Of a DNA stretch of 64,000 bases, positions 52,692 to 61,127 are shown piece by piece. The first letter of the stretch is position 1. Every line of letters starts with the position of its first letter. Both the position numbers and the translations under genes were made by a program. The stretch comes from Christensenella hongkongensis. Lineage in GTDB: Bacteria; Bacillota; Clostridia; Christensenellales; Christensenellaceae. The notes under the pieces were generated by a model. The model saw only the letters and a list, made by a program, of their open reading frames with translations. It made no database searches and had not been told where the DNA came from. The stretch is taken from NCBI RefSeq assembly GCF_000981035.1, contig NZ_LAYJ01000112.1, positions 363,855-427,854 on the forward strand. Reading direction: 5' to 3'.

Positions 52692-53858
52692 ATGAACAAA
52701 AGACACTTTAAAGTGATGGGGATCGTGCTTGCGGTATTGATAACGGCAGCCATCCTATTCACGGGCTGCGGAAACGTGGATAAGCCGGCGGACACGGCGT
52801 CCGTCGTTGCAAGCGACGCGGCGGGTGCAGGTACAACTGCTGTTTCGGCTGCAAATGGAACATGGCAGTGGGGCGATCCTGCATGGGAAGCCGCAGTGCG
52901 TGCAAAGGTGGAAGGCAAGACCTTTAAGATTGGCTTTACCCCACCGGCAGCTTCGGAATTTTACGACATCATTATGCACGGAGCTTACACAATGATGAAT
53001 GAATTGCACGACAGGTTCGGCGTAAACTTTGAATTTGAGTTTGTCGCACCGAGCGAGCACGACGCAGTGGAGTCACAGGTATCGACCATAGAAAACTGGG
53101 CAACCAAGGAATTCGATGCGGTGCTGGTGTGCACAGCGGGCGACTTTGACTCTATGAATGCCGTTTATGAAAAAGCGACGGCGGCAGGTACGGCGGTATA
53201 TCTCTTCAATATGCCGGCAGAATTGTGGGATGTTGATTCCATCAAAGCGACGTCTGTCATCAGCTATGACAACGCGCGTCAGTCCGGTTATCTTGTCGGG
53301 CAGTATGCGGCGGAAAAGCTGAACGGACAAGGAAAGATACTGTTTATATCCGGTAACGACGGCCATTGGACGACATCGCGCCGGGAAGGGTTTATGGAAG
53401 CGGTTTCCGAATATCCGGGCCTTACCATCGTGGGTGAACAGCGTGGTGAATATGTACGCGATGCAGGAATGGCGGCAGCGGAAAACCTTTTGCAGGCAAA
53501 TCCTGATGTAAACTTCATCTACGGTGAAAATGAAGAGATGGCACAGGGGGCGGTTCAGGCAGTACAGGCGATGGGCCTTAAGCTGTGGGACGGCAGTGAA
53601 GGAATTATCGTTGTTGGCGCGGACGGGCTGAAATCCGGCTTTGAACAGATCAGAAGCGGCGGGCTCACCGCGACGGTTGACGTAGGCAGCGTAGATCAGG
53701 GCCGCGAGGCGATCAAGGCGATCTTTATGCACGAACTTTTGGGCTATAGTCTAGATAAAGTCATCAACGTTCCTACGATCCTTGTAGACAAAGAGAACGT
53801 AGACGTCCCAGAAGCGTATGTGGATTGGGCGCTTGCGGCAACGGAATCTTATAAATAA
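52692..53858 (+). CDS. Sugar-binding lipoprotein (RbsB type)
   Basis: 388 residues. Signal sequence with lipobox FTGC (Cys 26), a low-complexity Ala/Ser/Thr linker, then a periplasmic-binding-protein-4 fold: FKIGFTPPAASEFYDIIMHG, AVLVCTAGDFDSMNAVYEKA, GKILFISGNDGHWTTSRREG and IIVVGADGLKSGFEQIRSGG. It delivers a monosaccharide to the two permeases. The region between lipobox and domain contains NGTWQWGDPAWEA, which is unusual and not part of the common fold. Confidence 0.92.
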   Translation: MNKRHFKVMGIVLAVLITAAILFTGCGNVDKPADTASVVASDAAGAGTTAVSAANGTWQWGDPAWEAAVRAKVEGKTFKIGFTPPAASEFYDIIMHGAYTMMNELHDRFGVNFEFEFVAPSEHDAVESQVSTIENWATKEFDAVLVCTAGDFDSMNAVYEKATAAGTAVYLFNMPAELWDVDSIKATSVISYDNARQSGYLVGQYAAEKLNGQGKILFISGNDGHWTTSRREGFMEAVSEYPGLTIVGEQRGEYVRDAGMAAAENLLQANPDVNFIYGENEEMAQGAVQAVQAMGLKLWDGSEGIIVVGADGLKSGFEQIRSGGLTATVDVGSVDQGREAIKAIFMHELLGYSLDKVINVPTILVDKENVDVPEAYVDWALAATESYK

Positions 53859-53889
53859 AAAAGTTTTACAAATAAAAGGAGGCAAAGAA

Positions 53890-55122
53890 ATGATTGCAAA
53901 AAAGATAAGGGATATGTTACCCGCAAAATTTGAACAGTTGATCAAGGAAAGCATTTGGGATGGCTTTGGCGAGACCATCACAGGAGACGACTACAGGGAA
54001 CGCGTAGAGCGTGCCAAAGCGAAAACGGAGGAAGACGGCTTTGACGCACTGCTTGTCTTTGGGGATTGCTATCGAATGAGCAACATTCGCTGGCTGGTCG
54101 ATTACCGCACCATAGACGGCGTATATCCGCAGCCGGAGATCGTTTTTATTGCTCCGGGAGCAGATCCGGTATTTTTCCTGCCAGACAGCCAGATTCGTGC
54201 GGCGCATGAAGAATCCGCAATGAAATACATGGGTGACGACATTCGTGAGATCCGCGGAGGGTTAAGCAGTTTCCTCATTGACTACAATAAGAAAAAACCG
54301 TTAAAAAAGGTAGGACTGTGCGGATACAACTTCTGTGACCTTGAAATATTCAATGAGATCAAAAAGGGGATACCGGATGCAGAGATTGTCAAGAGCAAGA
54401 TCATTGAATACTTTAAATCAATCAAAACGGAAAAAGAGATCAATACGATGCGGCGCGCTGGCCGTGTCGCGGATATCGGCGCACAGATGCTTTATGACGT
54501 TCTGGAAGACGGTATCACAGAAAAAGAAGCGCAGAGCATGGTATATGCGGCTATGTTTGCATCGGGCGCACACTGCATTGCCTTTGATATCATGGTTCAG
54601 ACAGGAGAGAATCTGTTGTCGCTCTTCAAGCGTCCTACAGATAAGCAAATCGTCCGCGGAGATCTGGTCATGATGGATCACGGCTGCCGTATCAATGATT
54701 ATTGCTCGGATTCCGCACGTACCATCGTGTTTGGAGACGCGCCCAAGGCAAAAATCGAGCTGTTGGAAAAATTGAACCGCGTGTTTGAAGCGGGACTGAA
54801 TGAGATCTGTGCAGGAATGACAGGCCATGAAGCGGATGCTGTAATCCGTGCAGCAGCACAAAAAGAAGGCATTGAAAAGTACATCGTTGCACCGAGCGCG
54901 GGACGGCTTGGGCCGCATGGAACAGGCATGGACCCTGAAGAACCCATGCCGCTGATCGGCAAGGATTCGCCGGATGTGCTTGTAGATGGACAGACATTTG
55001 CATATGAGCTTTCCGTGATCGATGAAAATCTGACGGGCGTGCGCACCGAGGATCCGATCGTTGTACGCAAAGACGGCATGGAAACTCTTACAAATTTCCC
55101 AAGAATCAGCTTCAAAGACTAA
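53890..55122 (+). CDS. M24 family metallopeptidase homologue (Xaa-Pro peptidase/creatinase-like)
   Basis: 410 residues from the ATG at 53890 behind AAAGGAGG; a longer frame from 53818 lies over the end of the previous gene. An N-terminal creatinase-like domain (about 40-185) is followed by a pita-bread domain with all five metal ligands: VMMDHG (Asp), YCSDSART (Asp), GPHGTG (His), YELSVID (Glu) and VRTEDPIVV (Glu). It would cut a Xaa-Pro bond or an amide such as creatine-like or amino-sugar compounds. Its place inside a sugar transporter operon points to a modified substrate, perhaps a sugar-amino-acid conjugate. That is inference. Confidence 0.88.
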   Translation: MIAKKIRDMLPAKFEQLIKESIWDGFGETITGDDYRERVERAKAKTEEDGFDALLVFGDCYRMSNIRWLVDYRTIDGVYPQPEIVFIAPGADPVFFLPDSQIRAAHEESAMKYMGDDIREIRGGLSSFLIDYNKKKPLKKVGLCGYNFCDLEIFNEIKKGIPDAEIVKSKIIEYFKSIKTEKEINTMRRAGRVADIGAQMLYDVLEDGITEKEAQSMVYAAMFASGAHCIAFDIMVQTGENLLSLFKRPTDKQIVRGDLVMMDHGCRINDYCSDSARTIVFGDAPKAKIELLEKLNRVFEAGLNEICAGMTGHEADAVIRAAAQKEGIEKYIVAPSAGRLGPHGTGMDPEEPMPLIGKDSPDVLVDGQTFAYELSVIDENLTGVRTEDPIVVRKDGMETLTNFPRISFKD

Positions 55123-55135
55123 TTATCTCTATTTT

Positions 55136-55180
55136 GCAGCAAAGCTGTCCACGCAGATATGGGCGGCTTTGCTGCTTTTT
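55136..55180 (+). terminator. Terminator after the M24 gene
   Basis: GCAGCAAAGC (55136-55145) pairs perfectly with GCTTTGCTGC (55166-55175), followed by five T. Confidence 0.88.
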
Positions 55181-55234
55181 AAAATGTACAGCAAGCAAAA
55201 GAAATTTTTTGCTGTAAAACCGCAAGAATGTTAG

Positions 55235-55263
55235 TTTTTCAATATCGGAATATTTGTTACAAT
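55235..55263 (+). promoter_or_regulatory. Promoter of the second permease/binding-protein operon
   Basis: TACAAT (55258-55263) with extended -10 TGT and a weak TTTTTC at -35 (55235-55240), 17-nt spacing. Confidence 0.45.
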
Positions 55264-55300
55264 GACTACAAAACACGACGGCTGAAAGGACATAGGCAGC

Positions 55301-56305
55301 ATGCTCACAAATGAAAAGCCGGGATCGGCATATAAAACGGCAGCAACGAAATTGATCAAAAACAATGCGGCGATGCTTGTGCTTCTCGTTGCCGTTGTTG
55401 TTCTGATCTTTATTTTTGCTCCGCAGTTCTTCAGACTTCAGAATATTGTAAATGTTGCGCGGCAAGCGTCTGCGACGGGGATTGTTGCCGTAGGAATGAC
55501 ATTTGTTATTATCACGGGAGGAATCGACCTTTCCGTGGGCGGTGTGCTTGCGGTATCGGGTATCGTGTTTTCTTTGCTGACAAGGTTTGGATATGACATT
55601 TGGCTGGCAATATTTTGTGCGCTTCTTTTGGGAATAATCGTAGGGATCGTGAATGGCTTCGGCGTAATTTTTTGGGGAATCCAGCCGTTTATTATGACGC
55701 TTGCGATATCGTCCATCACAGCCGGTCTTGCGCTTCTGATGTGCGATGGGATTCCGGTAGAGTTTACAACGGCACAGAGTGCGGAAATCGACTTTTTTGG
55801 GAATGGAAATATAGGCGTCATCCCGGGACCGTTTATTCTTTTTGCGGCGTTGGCGGTGGTCTCTGTAGTGATTTTGCGGTATGTGCCATTTGGGCGTTAT
55901 GTGTACAGCGTAGGGAGCAGCTTTGAAGGAGCCCGCCTTGCAGGAGTGCGTACGACGCGTGTCATTATGCTCACTTATATGATATGCGGCGTGTTTGCGG
56001 CGCTCGCAGGGGTTGTAACTGCCTGCAGGCTTTATGTGGGACATCCGGTCGCAGGGAGTACGATGGCGCTTGACAGTATTGCGGCGATCGTCATTGGCGG
56101 AACCAGCCTTTCGGGCGGCAAAGGGAGCGTGGAGGGAACGGTGATCGGCGTAATTCTTATGACGGTGGTGGCAAATCTTTTGAATCTTACGGGGGTTCCC
56201 ACGTACATCCAGCAAATTATGAAAGGCATCATTATTATTTTAGCGATCCTGCTTTCCATAAAAGACCTGAAGCAGCGGATGAAGGAAGCGTGGAGAGGAT
56301 TATGA
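55301..56305 (+). CDS. Sugar ABC transporter permease (RbsC type), third
   Basis: 334 residues, 8-10 membrane segments, with AVGMTFVIITGGIDLSVGGV and SIAAIVIGGTSLSGGKGSVE. It is more distant from the two earlier permeases than they are from each other. It is paired with its own binding protein but has no ATPase gene beside it, so it must borrow one of the RbsA-like ATPases at 47335 or 49154. AAAGGA precedes the ATG. The next gene overlaps by 4 nt. Confidence 0.92.
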   Translation: MLTNEKPGSAYKTAATKLIKNNAAMLVLLVAVVVLIFIFAPQFFRLQNIVNVARQASATGIVAVGMTFVIITGGIDLSVGGVLAVSGIVFSLLTRFGYDIWLAIFCALLLGIIVGIVNGFGVIFWGIQPFIMTLAISSITAGLALLMCDGIPVEFTTAQSAEIDFFGNGNIGVIPGPFILFAALAVVSVVILRYVPFGRYVYSVGSSFEGARLAGVRTTRVIMLTYMICGVFAALAGVVTACRLYVGHPVAGSTMALDSIAAIVIGGTSLSGGKGSVEGTVIGVILMTVVANLLNLTGVPTYIQQIMKGIIIILAILLSIKDLKQRMKEAWRGL

Positions 56306-57366
56306 AAGGGAAACAAACAGCCGTTTTGTTGCTCGCAGCAGCAGTTATGCTTTTTTCATCCTGTGTTCATGTAACGAGCTCGCCTATCGATCAGGCTGAA
56401 CTGAATAGCGATACGGTTGTCTTTTCAGCGGACGGACAGCCGATTGATTTTGGGATTTACTGTGACCGGACTATCGCCCAAGAACTCGTACCCCAAAAAC
56501 CGCTCGAAGAATACAGGGGAACGATGGGAGTTATCGTTTCATCGATGCGCTTTCCTTATGGAGGCGGTACGAAAGTGATGGCGGAGGATACGTTGAAAAA
56601 GTATTTTCCGAATATGGATTTTGTAATTGGAAACGGCGATGGCGATCCGGTGACGCAAAGCGCTATCATTGACGATTATATTGCAAAAGGGATTGACGTT
56701 CTGATAATCGATCCGGTAGAAAAAGAGGCGATGGTGCCTGCGTTTGAACGGCTGAAGGATGCGGGGATTCCAGTGATCTGCGTGGATCGCTATGTACCCG
56801 CGGAATATGAGTCCGTTGTCAAGGCGGACGATGTGAAAATCGGAAAAAAAGCGGGAGAAGCCATGGTAAAGCTTTTGGGAGGATCCGGAAAGGTCGTCGA
56901 AATACAGGGAGCGCCGGCTGCTTCCAATACAAACGACAGGCATATTGGTTTCGCGCAGGGTATCGAAGGTTCCGATATTGAAGTAATCGCCGCGCCATAT
57001 GCAGACTTTTTACAGACGCGCGGTTTGGGGGAAATGGAAGACCTGCTGCAGCGTTTTCCAAATGATGATGATATCGATGCGATTTTCAGCCAGTCGGATG
57101 TAATGACAATGGGGATCATACAGGCTTTGAAAGCAGCTGGCCGTAACATTCCAATAGTAAGTATTGATGCGCAGGAATCTGCGCTTGATGCGGTGAGTGC
57201 GGGATATATTGACGCGGTGGTAGCATATCCGATTCCCATGCCGGCAGGTATATTCGCCGGTGTGAAAGTGATGAACGGGGAGGATATCCCTGATTATATA
57301 GAGCTTGAGTGCCCTGTCATCACAAAGAGCAATGTGGAGGAGTATAAAGGCCACTCCGGATATTAA
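56302..57366 (+). CDS. Sugar-binding lipoprotein (RbsB type), second
   Basis: 354 residues from the ATG at 56302 (GGAGAGG just upstream, ATGA overlap with the permease). Lipobox FSSC, then GTMGVIVSSMRFPYGGGTKV, GIDVLIIDPVEKEAMVPAFE, GSGKVVEIQGAPAASNTNDR and DAIFSQSDVMTMGIIQALKA, typical of family 4 binding proteins. It serves the permease encoded just before it. Confidence 0.92.
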   Translation: MKGKQTAVLLLAAAVMLFSSCVHVTSSPIDQAELNSDTVVFSADGQPIDFGIYCDRTIAQELVPQKPLEEYRGTMGVIVSSMRFPYGGGTKVMAEDTLKKYFPNMDFVIGNGDGDPVTQSAIIDDYIAKGIDVLIIDPVEKEAMVPAFERLKDAGIPVICVDRYVPAEYESVVKADDVKIGKKAGEAMVKLLGGSGKVVEIQGAPAASNTNDRHIGFAQGIEGSDIEVIAAPYADFLQTRGLGEMEDLLQRFPNDDDIDAIFSQSDVMTMGIIQALKAAGRNIPIVSIDAQESALDAVSAGYIDAVVAYPIPMPAGIFAGVKVMNGEDIPDYIELECPVITKSNVEEYKGHSGY

Positions 57367-57429
57367 ATAAGCGGGAGAGAAATGAGATACCATTGCAGAA
57401 GTAATAACTGAAGCAGTTGAGGGGGCAAT

Positions 57430-58968
57430 ATGGGTTATTTAATCGGAATTGATGTAGGAACATCAGGGACAAAGACGGTGTTGTTTGACGAAAGCGGAGC
57501 TGTTAAGGCGAGCGCAACAGCAGAATATCCTCTTTATCAGCCGCAAAACGGCTGGGCTGAGCAAGAACCGCGCGACTGGTGGAACGCGGTATGCGAAACG
57601 GTTGCACAGATAATCGGTACGTCGGGCATACAGGCGAAAGAGATCAGAGGAGTGGGCATTTCCGGTCAGATGCACGGGCTGGTTATGCTCACAAAAGAGG
57701 GCGAAGTGATTCGCAACGCCATTTTATGGTGCGACGGCAGAACGAGTGAGGAATGCGAGGAAATCACTCAGGCTGTGGGGAAAGAACGTTTAATTGAAAT
57801 CACGGCAAACCCTGCGGTTACAGGTTTTACGGCGGGCAAGATACTTTGGGTGAGAAAGCATGAACCGCAAAATTATGAGCGCTGCGCGCACATCCTTTTA
57901 CCCAAGGATTACATTCGGTATATGTTAACGGGCGAGTATGCGACGGAGGTAAGCGACGCGTCAGGTATGAATATGCTCGATATTACCAAGCGCAAATGGT
58001 CTGAGGAGATTCTCGATAAGCTCGAAATCGACAGTGCGATACTTGGAAGGATGTATGAATCGTGTGAGATTACGGGAACGGTGAGCGAGCAGGCAGCGCG
58101 GCTTACGGGACTTGCGCCGGGTACGCTTGTGGTGGGCGGCGCGGGAGACAATGCCGCTGCCGCGGTAGGCACAGGGGTTGTAAGGGAGGGGAAGGCGTTT
58201 ACGACCATTGGAACATCGGGCGTTATTTTTGCGCATTCCAATCGCGTGACGATAGATAAAGCGGGCCGGGTACATACATTTTGCGCGGCGGTTCCGGATG
58301 CGTGGGCAGTGATGAGCTGCACGCTCGCGGCAGGATTTTCTTTGAAATGGTATCGAGATACCTTTTGCACAGCGGAAATAGAAGTGGCGCAGGGCATAGG
58401 GGTGGATTCGTATTTGCTTCTCAATGAGCAGATTGCCCGCCTGCCGATTGGTTCGGACAAGCTTGTTTTTGCGCCGTATTTGATGGGAGAACGCTCCCCG
58501 TTGCTCGATGAAAACGCGCGCGGGGTGTTTTTCGGCCTTTCTGCACGGCATACGAAATATCATTTGTTACGGGCTGTGATGGAAGGGGTGACCTTCTCTC
58601 AGCGTCAGTGTTACGACGTCTTACGTGAAATGGGCGTGCCTTTTACCCAGATGCTTGCGACGGGCGGCGGCGGGAAAAGTCCGCTGTGGAGGCAGATGCT
58701 CGCGGATGTGTACGGCTGTCCGGTTATAACGCTGAAAGCGCAGGAAGGGCCGGCATTGGGCGTAGCAGTTCTTGCGGGCGTGGGCGCGGGCGTTTATGCG
58801 AGCGTTGAGGAAGGATGCGAGGCCGTTATTCAGGTGGATACAGAGCAAAGGCCTGATACTGCCTGTTCTGCGGAATATGAAAAATATTACAGGCTGTATC
58901 AAAAAATATACCCGGCCTTAAAAGAACAGTTTCAGCAGCTGGCGGAAATAGAATGTGAAAAAATATAA
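57430..58968 (+). CDS. FGGY-family sugar kinase, xylulokinase-like
   Basis: 512 residues. IGIDVGTSGTKTVLFDESG (ATP site), VGISGQMHGLVML (the xylulokinase-type substrate signature), ILWCDGRTSEEC, VVGGAGDNAAAAVGTG, LVFAPYLMGERSPLLDENAR and LATGGGGKSPLWRQMLADVY are in order. It phosphorylates a ketopentose or related ketose made by the isomerase encoded next. D-xylulose is the best guess by motif; the substrate is not proven by sequence. GAGGGGGC precedes the ATG. Confidence 0.9.
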   Translation: MGYLIGIDVGTSGTKTVLFDESGAVKASATAEYPLYQPQNGWAEQEPRDWWNAVCETVAQIIGTSGIQAKEIRGVGISGQMHGLVMLTKEGEVIRNAILWCDGRTSEECEEITQAVGKERLIEITANPAVTGFTAGKILWVRKHEPQNYERCAHILLPKDYIRYMLTGEYATEVSDASGMNMLDITKRKWSEEILDKLEIDSAILGRMYESCEITGTVSEQAARLTGLAPGTLVVGGAGDNAAAAVGTGVVREGKAFTTIGTSGVIFAHSNRVTIDKAGRVHTFCAAVPDAWAVMSCTLAAGFSLKWYRDTFCTAEIEVAQGIGVDSYLLLNEQIARLPIGSDKLVFAPYLMGERSPLLDENARGVFFGLSARHTKYHLLRAVMEGVTFSQRQCYDVLREMGVPFTQMLATGGGGKSPLWRQMLADVYGCPVITLKAQEGPALGVAVLAGVGAGVYASVEEGCEAVIQVDTEQRPDTACSAEYEKYYRLYQKIYPALKEQFQQLAEIECEKI

Positions 58969-59113
58969 ATACAGATATAACAAGAACGTACAAGGTGATT
59001 TATGTGCCGCCCTGCATAAGGGCACAAGGAAATAAAGAAAGCCGGAAGCGGCGCACATATCAGAATTTTGAGCGAAAATACAGACCATATACATGGAAAA
59101 GGAGAATAAGATA

Positions 59114-60592
59114 ATGAACAATATACCAGAAGTAAAACTTGGCGTGATTGCGGTCAGCAGAGATTGTTTTGTGATCTCTCTTTCGGAGTGCAGAAGAAGT
59201 GCTGTTGTGGCGAAGTGCAAGCAGGAGTGCGGAATAGAAGTATTCGAGGCAAAAACGACGGTGGAAAATGAGAAGGATATGCTTCAAGCTGTCGAAGAAG
59301 TAAAAGCAGCAGGCTGCAACACATTGCTTGTATTCCTTGGAAACTTTGGACCGGAAACACCGGAGACGTTGATTGCAAAGAATTTTGACGGCCCTGTCAT
59401 GTATGCGGCGGCCGCAGAAGAAGGAGATTTGATACAAGGACGCGGAGATGCTTATTGTGGTATGCTCAACTGTTCATACAATTTAGGGCTGCGCAAACTC
59501 AAAGCGGTTATTCCGGAGTATCCGGTTGGTACGGCTTCTGACATTGCAGGAATGATAGCAGAATTTATTCCTGTGGCAAGGGCGATAATAGGTCTTGCAT
59601 CTCTGAAGGTGATCGCTTTCGGACCGCGTCCGCAGGACTTTTTCGCATGCAATGCTCCCATTAAAGGGCTTTATGATCTTGGCATAGAGATCGAGGAAAA
59701 TTCGGAGCTTGATCTTCTGATGGCGTATCGGCAGCACGCAGGGGATAAGCGGATTCAAAGCATCGTTGAGGATATGGCAGCCGAACTTGGAATGGAGGGA
59801 AACCAATATCCGGATCTGTTGCCGCGTATGGCGCAGTACGAGCTTACGCTTATGGATTGGACAGACGCACACAAGGGGGCGCGTAAGTATGTTGCGTTTG
59901 CAAACAAGTGTTGGCCGGCATTTCCTGTAGAATTCGGATTTGAGCCTTGCTATGTCAACAGCAGGCTTGCATCAAGAGGGGTTCCGGTGGCGTGTGAGGT
60001 AGATATTTATGGCGCTGTCAGCGAGTATATTGGCGCGTGTGTTACCAAAGATGCGGTTACGCTCCTCGATATTAATAATTCCGTACCAAAAGAAATGTTT
60101 GAGAACGACATCAAAAACAAATATGATTATACGTTGAAGGACACTTTCATGGGGTTTCATTGTGGAAACACTCCATTTTGCAAGCTTTCCAAGGGCGCTG
60201 TGAAATACCAGCTGATTCAAAACAGGTTATTGGAGGACGGCGGCCAGCCGGATATTACGCGGGGGACGTTGGAAGGCGATATTCTGCCCGGAGAAATTAC
60301 ATTTTTCCGGCTGCACGCAAATGCAGATGCCTCTTTGCAGGCGTATATAGCGCAAGGGGAAGTGTTGCCTGTTCCAACACAGTCGTTTGGAGGAATCGGT
60401 GTGTTCGCGATTCCGCAGATGGGACGTTTCTACAGGCATGTATTGATTGAAAAGAGGTATCCGCATCACGGCGCTATCGCATTTGGACATGTGGGAAAAG
60501 CACTTTTTACGGTTATGAATTATCTTGGTGTGGATGATATTGCATTTAACCAGCCGCAGGGAATGCTTTATAAGACAGAAAATCCTTTTTAG
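59114..60592 (+). CDS. L-fucose/L-arabinose isomerase family protein
   Basis: 492 residues from the ATG at 59114, with AAGGAG (59099-59104) upstream; an ATG at 59093 precedes that site. The protein follows the fucose/arabinose isomerase plan: an N-terminal substrate domain (NTLLVFLGNFGPETPETLIA), a middle domain with CWPAFPVEFGFEPCYVNSRL and VACEVDIYGA (metal-binding Glu and Asp region), and a C-terminal beta domain (MGFHCGNTPFCKLSKGAVKY, PHHGAIAFGHVG). It should isomerise an aldose to a ketose for the kinase. No aldolase or epimerase for the next step is in the window. Confidence 0.85.
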   Translation: MNNIPEVKLGVIAVSRDCFVISLSECRRSAVVAKCKQECGIEVFEAKTTVENEKDMLQAVEEVKAAGCNTLLVFLGNFGPETPETLIAKNFDGPVMYAAAAEEGDLIQGRGDAYCGMLNCSYNLGLRKLKAVIPEYPVGTASDIAGMIAEFIPVARAIIGLASLKVIAFGPRPQDFFACNAPIKGLYDLGIEIEENSELDLLMAYRQHAGDKRIQSIVEDMAAELGMEGNQYPDLLPRMAQYELTLMDWTDAHKGARKYVAFANKCWPAFPVEFGFEPCYVNSRLASRGVPVACEVDIYGAVSEYIGACVTKDAVTLLDINNSVPKEMFENDIKNKYDYTLKDTFMGFHCGNTPFCKLSKGAVKYQLIQNRLLEDGGQPDITRGTLEGDILPGEITFFRLHANADASLQAYIAQGEVLPVPTQSFGGIGVFAIPQMGRFYRHVLIEKRYPHHGAIAFGHVGKALFTVMNYLGVDDIAFNQPQGMLYKTENPF

Positions 60593-61053
60593 CGGATTGA
60601 AAATGGAACGAGAAAAATTCGTTGCTGCAGGAGGGAGATATTGTGACGATTTCGCCTTGATAGGGATAACGGCAATATTGTCGAGCATTTCGTAACTGCC
60701 AGGCCATTTGCGTCGTATCCTGCAAGCTGTCCTCAGCGTCATCGCCGGATAGTCTTGCAGGCGCGGCTGATAAGGACGCTTAAATTCCGCTTGACAGCAT
60801 CGGCGAAATGAAAATACCAATTATGATCTATGGATAGAGATTCATTTTGATATCTGTACAAAAACGGGGTACGGTGATATACTTTCATTAAAGACAAAAT
60901 GAATTGTAGGTATGGCCATGAACAAGGGGAGTCCAAAGAGTGGGTTGGATTCGCTTCTGAAGCATTATCCGTCCAGAAAATATTTAAAAAAATCAAAGTT
61001 AAAGACAAATATAAAAGTGCATATGGTGAATTTTGGCTTTTGGGATATCTGAC
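60593..61053. other. Intergenic region with nested inverted repeats; possible structured RNA and a 46-codon frame
   Basis: Between 60649 and 60809 there are three pairings: ATTTCGCC/GGCGAAAT (outer), CCTGCAAG/CTTGCAGG (60719-60726 and 60754-60761) and GTCCTCAGC with GCTG...AGGAC (60729-60737 and 60766-60777), the last two crossing each other. A 46-codon frame (60912-61052, MAMNKGSPKSGLDSLLKHYP at its start) follows an extended -10 TGATATACT; it has little ribosome binding site and no known family. Confidence 0.4.
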
Positions 61054-61082
61054 TTGACAGGTATCCTTTTGTTTTATAAGAA
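61054..61082 (+). promoter_or_regulatory. Promoter of the wall-protein pseudogene
   Basis: Perfect TTGACA (61054-61059), a 17-nt spacer and TAAGAA (61077-61082). Confidence 0.6.
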
Positions 61083-61127
61083 TCCGTTGGTTATCGTAAC
61101 AATAGCGAAAAGTGTGGGGTTGGCGTT

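Noticed and set aside
53818..53889. Upstream start for the M24 gene
   Set aside because: It lies in the end of the binding-protein gene and ahead of the strong AAAGGAGG site, so the ATG at 53890 is preferred.
55112..56215. 367-codon minus-strand frame opposite the third permease
   Set aside because: Very basic His/Arg/Asn-rich translation typical of an antisense frame; the plus-strand permease is certain.
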